NCBI GenBank assembly: GCA_031367105.1
Contig: JANLPG010000159.1
Location: 1 to 31,419, forward strand
Source of the DNA: Palsa-1233 sp031367105
GTDB lineage: Bacteria > Gemmatimonadota > Gemmatimonadetes > Gemmatimonadales > GWC2-71-9
DNA: 31,419 bases
Direction: 5' to 3'
Of the stretch, positions 24,121 to 31,419 are shown piece after piece; position 1 is the stretch's first letter, and each line of letters begins with the position of its first letter. A model generated the notes under the pieces. It ran no database searches. It was not told the DNA's origin and saw only the letters and a program-made list of their open reading frames with translations. The position numbers and the translations under genes are program-made.

Positions 24121-26915
24121 GACCGCCGCGCAGTTTCGGCCCGGAGCTGGAGCGGACGCATTGAGGGTTCGGCATTATTCCAGAGTGTGACCACCCGAGA
24201 CAGCAATCCGCAGGCGTCGGCGCGCCTGTCAAGTTGCGGCAGGATCTCGCCGCGTCGCAGTCGCGCCACCGCAGAAAGGGCGGCATCGAGTTCTCCCTGA
24301 TCCGGAGCACCTTCCGATCTCGAAGGGATGTCGTTGTTCTCGTGCCATATCCACTCGGATTCCGCACCCGCTGGATTGTGGGCCGCCAGTTGCCATTCCC
24401 CACGGTGCAAATAGATCAGCGCTCGCAGCAGCGGCCCACGCAGGCCGATTTCGGAGTCGGGCAAGTCTCGACGAATGCGGCGAGAAAGCGTGAGTGCACT
24501 GTCGCGCATCTCGTTCGACCCAATGGCGATCGCACTGGCGAACGTCGCCATATCAGCGATCCATGGCGTCGAAGATCGCGCCCGCATCAAGCCCAGTAGG
24601 CTGTCACGGGTCCGATCGTCATGACGAGCGACCGCGTCAATTGTGAGCGCCCACGCTGCGCGCGGCCAGAGCACGGCTGTGGCTGGCACCTGCCTGAGTT
24701 CCGCGCGTGCCGTGACCTTCGCGCTATCCGGGAGCTCGAACGCTGCGCCGGGAAGCAGGGGCAACAGGAGACGCCACTCCCAACGCTGGAGTCCATACCC
24801 TTGGTCGCTTGCGACAAGTGCGGCGCCGCGGTCGAGGTGTCGCAGCGCTTCGAGCGGTCGGCCCAGGAGCAGTAGCGCAGTCGACTGGGCAGCGAGCGCA
24901 TTCGCACGCTGCCGGTTTGTTTCCGCATGGCTCTCGAGATACGCGCCGATGGCAAGCTGATCGAGCGGGATGTCGAGGTCGAGTCCCATCCGCACGGCGC
25001 GCGCGAGGGTCTTTCGACGGGCCGAGTCGGACGTTCGGAGCGTGAATTCGCGAACCGGGACGGCGAGCCACCGTCGGAAGCGCCCATTGACGGCGAGCCA
25101 CAGGAGATTCGTCCATTGATCACCCGATGGCGCCTTTCGCAGACGCAACTGATCCCGGGCGAGGTCCTCCTGTCCGAGCCTGACTGCCCCCCAGACTGTC
25201 TGCGTGTAGGTATTCGGCTGGTCGAGTTCAGGGATTTCCAGGGCACTGCGCCGAAAGGCCTCGATCCCTTCCGAGAGCGGTCGACCAATCAACGGACCAC
25301 GGCTGAACAGTTCGTTCGCCTGCATTTCACGCACGACGGCGCCATGGGGGTATTGGCCCACCAACGAGTCGTAACGCGCCAGTCGCAATTCGAGATCCGG
25401 TTCAAGCTGGGCTGCCACCAACCCGGCGAGCGGGCCGGGCCCGGACTTGACGCGCGCGGCAAGTCGGGCAAGCTCGTCCTTCCACGGCAGGGCTTGCCAC
25501 TGTCGCGCGATCAACTTTTGCCAAATCGCCGGCACCAGTGAGCTGTCGATCTGTTCAGCACGGGCAAATCGTTCCTCGGCTTCATGCCATTGCCCCTGCT
25601 GGAACAGTTGCTGCCCTTCGGCGTAAGCATCGAGTGCGGCACCATTGGGGTGAGTACCGGCGAGCTGACGCAGTTCCGGGAGCTGCGATGGGAAGAGCCG
25701 CCGGACCAGTGAGTCGGCTATGGCATGCCCCCAGGTGCTAGCGCTTCGCGCATCGCCCGCAATCGTCACTACGCTGAGGATCTGACCATCCGAGCCGTAC
25801 ACGCTCACCGAGATGCTATCCGCTCCGGGACTTCCGATGTAGAGCTCGCCCGTCACGACACGATCCGCCACGCGTCGCGCCGAATCGAATGTCATCTGGT
25901 TGACGTTGCTGAACTGCAGGAGATGGACGCGTGCAAACTCCATGGACAGGGAGGTGTGGTTTGCGAGGGCTGTGCCGAGGGCCGCTGGTCCGTTACGGAA
26001 CGGGAGGATCACGATGGCAGCGCGTTGTCTCGGGATCGGCCCCGCCGATCGCGGGCCCCGCGCGAGGACGCCCGCTACCACGATGATACCGGCCACTGCG
26101 ACTAAGGCGAGAGTACGAGAGGAGGGAAATGAGCCCGTTGCACCGAGGGCGCGACGGAACGCTCGCGCGTCTTCCCACCGCCGCTCCGGGTCATGGTGCA
26201 ACGCACCGCGCAACGCCCGACCGAGCGGCTTGGGAAGCGAGCGCCACACGCGGGACGATGTCGCGTCGACCCGATCCCAGCGCTTCCCCGTCGCGGCCTC
26301 GAACAGGGTCATGCCCAGGGCATAGATGTCTGTGCGTTCGGTGACGTGTCCCCCGAAGCGTTGTTCAGGCGCCATGTAGCCGAGAGTACCGACCACCTGG
26401 TCAGTCCCGGTCAGTGCTTCCGACTGCGATGCATTGAGGGAGGCGACACCAAAATCGGCGAGCAATGTCTGCTCACCGTCCACAAAGATGTTCGAGGGTT
26501 TGATATCACGGTGGATCACTCCGTTGGCGTGGGCGTGCTCAAGTGCCTTGAGCAAGTCAGCGCCGACGCGGACAACATCGCCAGCCGGAAGAGGGCCACT
26601 CGCCAGGCGCTGCGCCAGTGTATCCCCCCGAATACGGGGCATGACGAACCAGAGCAACTGCCCGCTGTGCTGGGCCTCGAAGATCGGAACGATGTTGGGA
26701 TGGGCCAGCTGTGCAAGCAGTCGGGTCTCGCGCAGGAATCGCTCGACCGCGACGGCGGTGGCGTGCTCTGGCGGCAACACCTTGATCGCCACCTCACGCC
26801 CCAGTGTTGGGTCGTGGCCGAGGAAGACCATCCCCATGCCCCCGGTAGCGAGTTCTCGCTCCACGACATAACGCGGCGACAACGCCGCAGCCAGTCGGTC
26901 CCTTAGATCAGGCAT
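24108..26915 (-). CDS. Transmembrane Ser/Thr protein kinase with TPR-like sensor region
   Basis: A 935-residue protein. The N-terminal 260 residues are a complete PknB-type kinase: glycine loop ATGGMGMVFLG, Lys45 in VAIKVL, HRDIKPSN (135-142), DFG at 154-156, GTLGYMAPEQ and TDIYALG. One membrane helix at about 268-285 (LALVAVAGIIVVAGVL) leads to a 650-residue outer part. That part has a FlgO/TolB-like stretch (AIVILPFRNGP) and then TPR-like helices with ALDAYAEGQQLFQQGQWHEAEERFARAEQ. I chose ATG 26915, since AGGA lies 5 bases before it; a GTG at 26942 would add nine residues. It forms an operon with the BTAD regulator and diverges from the lipoprotein gene at 27091. It probably senses an envelope condition and signals to the regulator. 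Confidence 0.9.
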   Translation of the reverse strand: MPDLRDRLAAALSPRYVVERELATGGMGMVFLGHDPTLGREVAIKVLPPEHATAVAVERFLRETRLLAQLAHPNIVPIFEAQHSGQLLWFVMPRIRGDTLAQRLASGPLPAGDVVRVGADLLKALEHAHANGVIHRDIKPSNIFVDGEQTLLADFGVASLNASQSEALTGTDQVVGTLGYMAPEQRFGGHVTERTDIYALGMTLFEAATGKRWDRVDATSSRVWRSLPKPLGRALRGALHHDPERRWEDARAFRRALGATGSFPSSRTLALVAVAGIIVVAGVLARGPRSAGPIPRQRAAIVILPFRNGPAALGTALANHTSLSMEFARVHLLQFSNVNQMTFDSARRVADRVVTGELYIGSPGADSISVSVYGSDGQILSVVTIAGDARSASTWGHAIADSLVRRLFPSQLPELRQLAGTHPNGAALDAYAEGQQLFQQGQWHEAEERFARAEQIDSSLVPAIWQKLIARQWQALPWKDELARLAARVKSGPGPLAGLVAAQLEPDLELRLARYDSLVGQYPHGAVVREMQANELFSRGPLIGRPLSEGIEAFRRSALEIPELDQPNTYTQTVWGAVRLGQEDLARDQLRLRKAPSGDQWTNLLWLAVNGRFRRWLAVPVREFTLRTSDSARRKTLARAVRMGLDLDIPLDQLAIGAYLESHAETNRQRANALAAQSTALLLLGRPLEALRHLDRGAALVASDQGYGLQRWEWRLLLPLLPGAAFELPDSAKVTARAELRQVPATAVLWPRAAWALTIDAVARHDDRTRDSLLGLMRARSSTPWIADMATFASAIAIGSNEMRDSALTLSRRIRRDLPDSEIGLRGPLLRALIYLHRGEWQLAAHNPAGAESEWIWHENNDIPSRSEGAPDQGELDAALSAVARLRRGEILPQLDRRADACGLLSRVVTLWNNAEPSMRPLQLRAETARRSCPR

Positions 26916-26962
26916 CGACGTCCTGCAATGGGGGGAGACCACGGTGCGATCGGGCCGACTTG

Positions 26963-26968
26963 AGTATA
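26963..26968 (-). promoter_or_regulatory. -10 box (TATACT) of the kinase-regulator operon
   Basis: On the minus strand TATACT differs from TATAAT at one position and lies about 48 bases before the kinase ATG, giving a leader of roughly 40 bases. No TTGACA-like -35 exists at 16-18 bp; that place borders the direct repeats at 26990-27007. This suggests an activator-dependent promoter. Confidence 0.5.
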
Positions 26969-26989
26969 CGGCCAGATCCCGCCCCCTGC

Positions 26990-27021
26990 TTGACTCCGGC
27001 TTGACTCCCGGCCCTTAGCCT
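26990..27021 (+). promoter_or_regulatory. SARP-like direct-repeat operator with -10 box
   Basis: Two identical heptamers TTGACTC at 26990-26996 and 27001-27007 are separated by 4 bases, giving an 11-bp period. Eight bases after the second copy lies TAGCCT (27016-27021), acceptable as a high-GC -10. Known SARP activators bind heptamer repeats with 11-bp period that overlap the -35, with the last repeat 8 bp before the -10. The site is between the kinase-BTAD operon and the lipoprotein operon, so it could serve both directions. Confidence 0.5.
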
Positions 27022-27090
27022 CCTCGCCGTTACCCCGTTGCCAATCCGGCGCCCAGGGAATCGACCAGTCGATTTGACGAGGAGGAACCG

Positions 27091-27924
27091 ATGTCCAAAC
27101 TCACCGCCCTGTTCGGGCTCACCCTGATGCTCTTGGTTGCTTGCGGCAGCGACAGCACCACCCTCACCGCCCCCGATCCAGTGGAGGGTCAACGCTCGCT
27201 GACCGCCGCGTCCAAGGACCTGGTGGTGTACAGCCAGAATGTCTACGTGGGGCCAAACGTCGACGCCAACCTCACACTCGGCGGGCCGACCATCCGCCTG
27301 CAGGATTACGATGTGGTCTTGACGCGTCGTGGCATTCAGGTCAGCAACGTCAACACCGGAAACTACGCCGCGCATGCAGCCGTGACCTTGCCAGCCGGTA
27401 CGGTCGACCTCGTCCGCGGATGGGTTATGGCCGACCTGACCGAGGGCGGCCGGACCGTGCGCTTCGTGGCGAGTCACCTCGAGCCGCAGGAGACTTCACT
27501 GCCACTTCAGCTTGCGCAATCAGCGCAGCTCATTGCGATGCTGGCCGACTCTCCCCATCCGGTCGTAATTGCGAGCGACCTCAACACTGATCCGCGCGAC
27601 GCTGCACCCTTCACCTCCTACGACCAGTTCCTGGCCGCCCGATTCCAGGATGCCTGGCTGTCGCGTGCCGGGAGCCCGCACGCACTCGGCTTCACCTGCT
27701 GTGAATCGTCGTCGGACCTCCGGAATCTCTTTCCCGACCTGTTCAAGCGCATCGACCTCGTCCTGGTTCGCCCCGAGGGGAAGCGTGGCAACGCGACGGT
27801 GAAACCGGTGAGCGTGACGATTGTGGGAGACGAGGCCGGCGAGCGCACGACCACCGGGATGTGGCCTTCGGATCACGCCGGCCTCATCGCGACGCTGGAG
27901 TGGAAGCAGATCACCGGGAAGTGA
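27091..27924 (+). CDS. Lipoprotein with an endonuclease/exonuclease/phosphatase fold lacking its central part
   Basis: A 277-residue lipoprotein (signal ending LVAC, lipid Cys18). It carries several landmarks of the EEP superfamily: VYSQN near residue 50, FVASHLEP, the catalytic VIASDLNTDP and the C-terminal WPSDHAGL. However, the segment between the first strand (SQNVYVGPNVDANL) and RLQDYDVVLTRRG is only about 15 residues, whereas family members normally have about 90 there, including the metal-binding Glu in a QE motif. That Glu is absent. The protein is either an inactive binding derivative or a gene with an in-frame internal deletion. The frame is otherwise clean and the ribosome site strong (GAGGAGG before ATG). 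First gene after the SARP-like operator. Confidence 0.75.
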   Translation: MSKLTALFGLTLMLLVACGSDSTTLTAPDPVEGQRSLTAASKDLVVYSQNVYVGPNVDANLTLGGPTIRLQDYDVVLTRRGIQVSNVNTGNYAAHAAVTLPAGTVDLVRGWVMADLTEGGRTVRFVASHLEPQETSLPLQLAQSAQLIAMLADSPHPVVIASDLNTDPRDAAPFTSYDQFLAARFQDAWLSRAGSPHALGFTCCESSSDLRNLFPDLFKRIDLVLVRPEGKRGNATVKPVSVTIVGDEAGERTTTGMWPSDHAGLIATLEWKQITGK

Positions 27925-27974
27925 GTGGCCCTTGCCGAGTCAGCCCCGGACTCTCTCACCAAATGGAGTACAAC

Positions 27975-29555
27975 ATGCCCACGCGAATTCACGGTAACCG
28001 CCGGGTCGTCATAGGTATCGTTGGCGCCCTCTTCTGCCTGCAGACGAGCGGTTGCTATAACTGGCGGGTTGCACCGATCCCGGGACCTGAAGCGAAGACA
28101 GACACCCAGGCCGAGTACGAGATGACCACGAGGGACGGCCGGACAACACGCCTTGTCGCGGTCCACATTCGCCACGATAGCCTTTTCGGCACACCAAGAG
28201 GGGCCGGGAAAGAGGAGGTCGGCGTTCCGACCTCGCAGATCACCGTGCTGAAGCTCCAGAAATTCAACACGCTCGCTACGCTTGGTACGGCGGCGCTGGT
28301 GACACTTGTCCTGGGGGCCGCCGCGGTGGCCGCCAGCGACGGCTTGAGCTTTGGTCCAGGAGGCTCCGGCGGCAGCTACTTCGGCAGCGGCACCAATTTC
28401 AGCTGTCCCCTCGTCTACAGCTGGGATGGTCAGCGCTATCATCTCGACTCGGGCACCTTTGGCGGCGCGATTACACCGGCGCTCGCGCGGACTGATCTGG
28501 ACAACCTGATGTACGTGCGCCCCGAGCATGGCGTGTTGCGGTTTCTGCTGACCGACGAGGCGAACGAGACGGAGCACATCGACGCGTTCACCGTCGTGGC
28601 CGTCGATCATCCCGCGGGCACCGAAATCGCGCCCGATGCGAGAGCGAATGGGACCTTCCACGTCCTGCAAGGAATGGTGGCACCAGTAGCGGCGCGAGAC
28701 TTCATGGGACGCGATGCGCTGGCGCAGGTCACGAGCCTGGACGGGAGAAGCTGGGAATCGCGCATCGACGGCCGCAACCCGGACAATGCAGCGCACCTCC
28801 GGGACGGCCTGGAATTGAGCTTCGCTCGCCCCAGCGGAAACCGGGCGTTGCTTGTGCTGGACGCCCAGAACACTCCCTGGGCTGCGCAACTGATGGGGGA
28901 GATGGTGAGCGCCTTCGGCCGCGAGACGGCGAAGTGGTACTCGCCCACAACGTCGGCGGCGGCCTCGCTCCCGCTCGCGCACGCGCAACACGCGGAGGGG
29001 TTCCTCGCTGCGTCGATCTGGGACGGCAAAGCGTGGCGGCCCGCGGGGGAGATCTGGGAAGCCGGTCCGGAGGTGGCCAAGCGTCAGGTGCTCCCAGTCG
29101 ATCTCGATGGGATCAACGGCGACACCATCCGAATCCGGATCGAATCGGCGCCCTCCTTCTGGCTGATCGACGCGGCGCGACTCGCGCCAGTGACAACCGC
29201 CGTTGTGATCGCCCGCGACCTTCCGATACACACCGCCGCCGCACCCCGAACCGCGACGGCGCTGGCGCAGCTCTCCACGAAAGACGGCGCGTACCTGGAC
29301 ATGGAGCAAGGCGACACCGTGCGGGTCACCGTCCGAGATACGCTGTCCCGGCCGTCGCACGGAATGGTCCGCTCCTACCTGGCGCGCACCACTGGCTGGT
29401 ATCGCATCCACGGGCGGGACAATGCCGACCCAGACATGGCCGTCCTTGCAGAGTTGGCCCGCGGCCCTCACGGTGGCGCTCGTGTTGCTGTGACGCGATT
29501 GAACGAGGCGCTCGCGATCCTGGACCGGGAGGCGAAGCGTGTCGCAGTCCAGTGA
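27975..29555 (+). CDS. Large lipoprotein of unknown function with a SCPxxYSWDG domain
   Basis: A 526-residue protein. I chose ATG 27975 because GGAG lies 6 bases upstream; another ATG at 27963 would add four residues, and the open frame to 27861 has no support. The signal ends in TSGC (Cys27), a plausible lipobox. Residues 30-100 are a small domain with an AEYEMTTRDGR start, then a hydrophobic stretch 101-120, a Gly/Ser-rich linker and the motif SCPLVYSWDGQRYHLDSGTF near 143-162, followed by GGAI and a long beta-rich region. I have seen this motif in uncharacterised secreted proteins but know no function. Envelope location is inferred. It sits 50 bases after the EEP-like gene and overlaps the ketosynthase-like gene by 17 bases. 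Confidence 0.75.
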   Translation: MPTRIHGNRRVVIGIVGALFCLQTSGCYNWRVAPIPGPEAKTDTQAEYEMTTRDGRTTRLVAVHIRHDSLFGTPRGAGKEEVGVPTSQITVLKLQKFNTLATLGTAALVTLVLGAAAVAASDGLSFGPGGSGGSYFGSGTNFSCPLVYSWDGQRYHLDSGTFGGAITPALARTDLDNLMYVRPEHGVLRFLLTDEANETEHIDAFTVVAVDHPAGTEIAPDARANGTFHVLQGMVAPVAARDFMGRDALAQVTSLDGRSWESRIDGRNPDNAAHLRDGLELSFARPSGNRALLVLDAQNTPWAAQLMGEMVSAFGRETAKWYSPTTSAAASLPLAHAQHAEGFLAASIWDGKAWRPAGEIWEAGPEVAKRQVLPVDLDGINGDTIRIRIESAPSFWLIDAARLAPVTTAVVIARDLPIHTAAAPRTATALAQLSTKDGAYLDMEQGDTVRVTVRDTLSRPSHGMVRSYLARTTGWYRIHGRDNADPDMAVLAELARGPHGGARVAVTRLNEALAILDREAKRVAVQ

Positions 29556-30732
29556 GGTCTGGGTGACCGGGATCGGTGCCCACACGGCCGCGGGGAGCGG
29601 TGCCGAGGCATTGCGCATCGGCATGCGGCGCGAACGCTGCCTCACGGCGTCCGTTCCGGAGTGGGGAGGAGCGGTGGTTGCTCGAGCACCCGATCCGGTC
29701 ATCGATCGTCAGAACCGACGTCTCGATCGCAGTAGCCAGTTCTTCCTCGCGGCCGCGCGGGAAGCGTGGGGACAGGCCGACCTCGGCGGGCGTCCATATG
29801 ATCCCGATCGCATCGCGGTGATCGACGGCTCATCGCTGGGTCCGATGGCGGACATGCTGGCGATCGAACGGGAGCGTGCACGCCAGGACTTTCGGCAACG
29901 AATTAATCCGACGCAACTGATCCGGATGATGTTTGGTGCCGGCGGAGCATCCTTCGCCCAGGAGATCGGGGCGCACGGTGCGGTCTTCGCACTCTCGGCG
30001 GGAAGCACCTCGGGGGCGCTGGCGATTGTCGAAGGTTGGGCCAAGATCAGGTGCGGCCTGGCCGATGTGGTTGTCGCGGGTGGCGCCGAGGCTCCCCTGG
30101 ATCCCGAGATCCTCGCGGCCTTTGGATCTGCTGGGATCCTCGCGGCCATCGACCAGGAGATGCCGTGTCGACCTTTTGATATCACACGCTGCGGCACGGT
30201 CCTCGGCGAGGGTGCGGGAGTCGTTGTTCTCGAGAACGCCGCCCACGCCCGTCGTCGGGGTGCTGCCCCGCTTGCGGTGCTGGCTGGTGGTGGAGTGAGT
30301 GGAGAGGAGGGCTCAATGACTGCTCCCGATCCGCGGGGGGCAGGAATCCAGCGGGCTGTGGGGGCGGCCCTCGCGGGCAGCGAACCCAGACGCGTCGGGT
30401 GGATCAAGGCGCACGGCACCGGGACAAAGCTCAATGACGCCGCCGAATGTTGCGCACTCACCGGAACGCTTGAGGGCGTTCCAATCGGGTCGTTGAAACC
30501 GATGCTGGGGCACTGCCTTGGGGCCAGCGGAGCGATCGAGCTCGTGGCCACAGTGATCGCTATCTCCGATCGGGAAATTCCGCCGACCCTGGGAACCACC
30601 AGGGTGGATCCAGCTCTAGGGCAGCGACGCGTCGTGCTCGAGAGAGAGACCCTCCGTGGAAGCCTCGCCCTCCTGCTCTCGCAGAGCCTGGGGGGGCGAT
30701 GCGCGGCCTTGGTGCTCGAGTCAGTGGCGTAG
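29539..30732 (+). CDS. Beta-ketoacyl-ACP synthase-like protein with Ser in place of the catalytic Cys
   Basis: A 397-residue thiolase-fold protein of FabF/KAS-II type. Ungapped comparison with E. coli FabF from the nucleophile elbow to VVVAGGAE puts Ser156 (SAGSTSG) where FabF has Cys163 (ATACTSG). Both active-site histidines are kept: His292 in KAHGTGT and His325 in KPMLGHCLG, with Lys320. Without Cys the usual acyl thioester cannot form, so normal condensation is doubtful. It may be a decarboxylase, an acyl-ester transferase or a partner subunit like a chain-length factor. No ACP, ketoreductase or second synthase gene is nearby. GTG start with GGGAGG 6 bases before it, overlapping the lipoprotein gene. 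Confidence 0.85.
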   Translation: MSQSSEVWVTGIGAHTAAGSGAEALRIGMRRERCLTASVPEWGGAVVARAPDPVIDRQNRRLDRSSQFFLAAAREAWGQADLGGRPYDPDRIAVIDGSSLGPMADMLAIERERARQDFRQRINPTQLIRMMFGAGGASFAQEIGAHGAVFALSAGSTSGALAIVEGWAKIRCGLADVVVAGGAEAPLDPEILAAFGSAGILAAIDQEMPCRPFDITRCGTVLGEGAGVVVLENAAHARRRGAAPLAVLAGGGVSGEEGSMTAPDPRGAGIQRAVGAALAGSEPRRVGWIKAHGTGTKLNDAAECCALTGTLEGVPIGSLKPMLGHCLGASGAIELVATVIAISDREIPPTLGTTRVDPALGQRRVVLERETLRGSLALLLSQSLGGRCAALVLESVA

Positions 30733-30831
30733 GCAGAGCGCTTCGCCCTTCGGATCTGCTCTTGGCGCCCGGGGACCCACTGTGGAGAGTGCCGGGGGTG
30801 GTTCGGGGTGGCGCCGCTGGCGCCTTCCCAG

Positions 30832-30837
30832 TAGCGT
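30832..30837 (+). promoter_or_regulatory. -10 box of a leaderless promoter
   Basis: TAGCGT fits TANNNT and ends exactly 7 bases before the ATG at 30845, which has no Shine-Dalgarno sequence. This is the best of the three such cases in the window. No clear -35 is visible at the matching place. Confidence 0.4.
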
Positions 30838-30844
30838 TAGCCCC

Positions 30845-31228
30845 ATGGCAACCCGGAAGTGGGGCGATCTGGCACAGGCGATGACGCGCTCGCTCGCGAG
30901 CGTGGCGATCTTCGCGCATTTGCTGCTGATCATCACCCCGCTGGTGGATGTGCACGAGCAGGGAGAGGCCCCCGCCGCGGCCCTGATCACCCAGGCGCCG
31001 GCCGGAGGCAGTGCCCTTTCGGCCGGCCAGCCAGCCACCCCCGAGCACAACGCCACCACCTGCCCTGCCTGTATCGCGCAGTCGCTCCACGCCCAGCTGG
31101 CCTCTGGTGTACGCCTTCCCTTGGTGGTGGTTGCCGAGAGCGCCCCGCTCGATGTCCGTCCGACCCTCCTCCCGCACCACGACCCACCCCAGGCCCACCA
31201 GTCGCGCGCTCCACCCGCCGTTAGCTGA
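30845..31228 (+). CDS. Small membrane-anchored or exported protein with a CPAC motif (DUF2946-like)
   Basis: A 127-residue protein. A hydrophobic segment (SLASVAIFAHLLLIITPLVD, about 15-34) follows a short N-terminus, then an Ala/Pro-rich stretch, HNATTCPACIAQSLHAQL and a His/Pro-rich tail (LLPHHDPPQAHQ). The CxxC with neighbouring histidines resembles small proteins of the DUF2946 kind that precede metal-uptake receptors in many bacteria; this is a resemblance, not proof. Metal (copper) binding at the membrane is a reasonable guess. Start at ATG 30845 was chosen because the upstream part of the open frame overlaps the ketosynthase gene and has coding style unlike a protein. Confidence 0.6.
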   Translation: MATRKWGDLAQAMTRSLASVAIFAHLLLIITPLVDVHEQGEAPAAALITQAPAGGSALSAGQPATPEHNATTCPACIAQSLHAQLASGVRLPLVVVAESAPLDVRPTLLPHHDPPQAHQSRAPPAVS

Positions 31229-31291
31229 CGCGTTGTCGCTGGTCGAGTCGCGCCCATTGGGGCCGGCTTGCGTCTCTCACGGCAGGACCGC

Positions 31292-31419
31292 ATGCGATAT
31301 TTCCTGAGTACGCTGGCGCTGGCAACTCTTGCCGGCGCAGGACGGGGGCAGCAGCCGAGCCCGGCGTCCAACTCCACGACACCGCTGCCGCTGGCCGCAG
31401 CGGCGATCGCCCCTGAATG
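31292..31419 (+). CDS. Start of an exported protein, cut by the window end
   Basis: 42 codons are visible from ATG 31292. They give a signal-peptide-like start (MRYFLSTLALATLAGAGRGQ) followed by a Pro/Ser/Thr/Ala-rich stretch. AGGA lies a few bases upstream. The product cannot be named; a TonB-dependent receptor or another outer-membrane protein would fit the CPAC-type neighbour, but this is speculation. Confidence 0.55.
   Translation, partial: MRYFLSTLALATLAGAGRGQQPSPASNSTTPLPLAAAAIAPE

Noticed and set aside
27873..29702. 609-residue minus-strand open frame
   Set aside because: Antisense to the two lipoprotein genes that have signal peptides, ribosome sites and motifs; the antisense product is Arg/Pro-rich without any recognisable domain.
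30733..30844. Hairpin GGCGCC-GCT-GGCGCC at 30810-30824 as terminator of the ketosynthase gene
   Set aside because: Only 6 bp, self-complementary by chance in GC-rich sequence, and without a T-tract.
1..31419. tRNA, rRNA, CRISPR, transposase or phage genes
   Set aside because: Looked for cloverleaf-like ends, repeat-spacer patterns and integrase/transposase motifs on both strands; none found by eye. Covariance searches could not be run.

Overview
The window is a high-GC bacterial chromosome segment packed with protein genes on both strands. It suggests a soil or freshwater heterotroph, most likely of the Gemmatimonadota. This is an inference from the gene mix: a very large secreted Asp-box propeller protein, a Ser/Thr kinase with a long TPR-like sensor half next to a BTAD activator, many lipoproteins, and strongly coupled ATGA/GTGA gene overlaps. 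I saw no rRNA, tRNA, insertion sequence, prophage or CRISPR array. No gene-free stretch exceeds 300 bases; the longest are the two divergent intergenic regions at 4629-4799 and 26916-27090.

Layout. 1-152 is the end of a possibly secreted protein. 188-228 is a perfect hairpin. 242-2459 holds a DJ-1/PfpI protein, a MazG-like pyrophosphohydrolase and an unusual Cys/His-rich lipoprotein. 2477-4628 (minus) is a tightly overlapped proline dehydrogenase, small protein and rsgA unit, in which rsgA seems to need a non-canonical start codon. Divergent from it, 4800-11885 is a four-gene chain: amino-acid permease, tryptophanase, membrane hybrid histidine kinase and secreted alpha-amino-acid ester hydrolase. 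11980-13784 is an ankyrin protein overlapping a short Rho factor. 13814-18954 (minus) holds a tiny basic protein, the large propeller protein and a second permease. 19062-22185 is gnd-zwf-pgl, the whole oxidative pentose phosphate branch with start/stop overlaps.

The most unusual region is 22222-30732. A transmembrane Ser/Thr kinase and a BTAD/SARP-type activator with a degenerate Walker A motif form a minus-strand operon. It diverges from three plus-strand genes: a lipoprotein remnant of an endonuclease/exonuclease/phosphatase domain, a large lipoprotein of unknown function, and a ketosynthase-like protein whose catalytic cysteine is serine. Between them lies a two-copy heptamer repeat with an 11-bp period and an 8-bp gap to a possible -10 box, the geometry described for SARP binding sites. 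I propose a kinase to activator to envelope/acyl-enzyme circuit. The window ends with a small protein carrying a CPAC motif and the start of a secreted protein.

Several genes lack a Shine-Dalgarno sequence but carry a TA-starting hexamer exactly 7 nt before the ATG, so leaderless transcription is likely in this organism.
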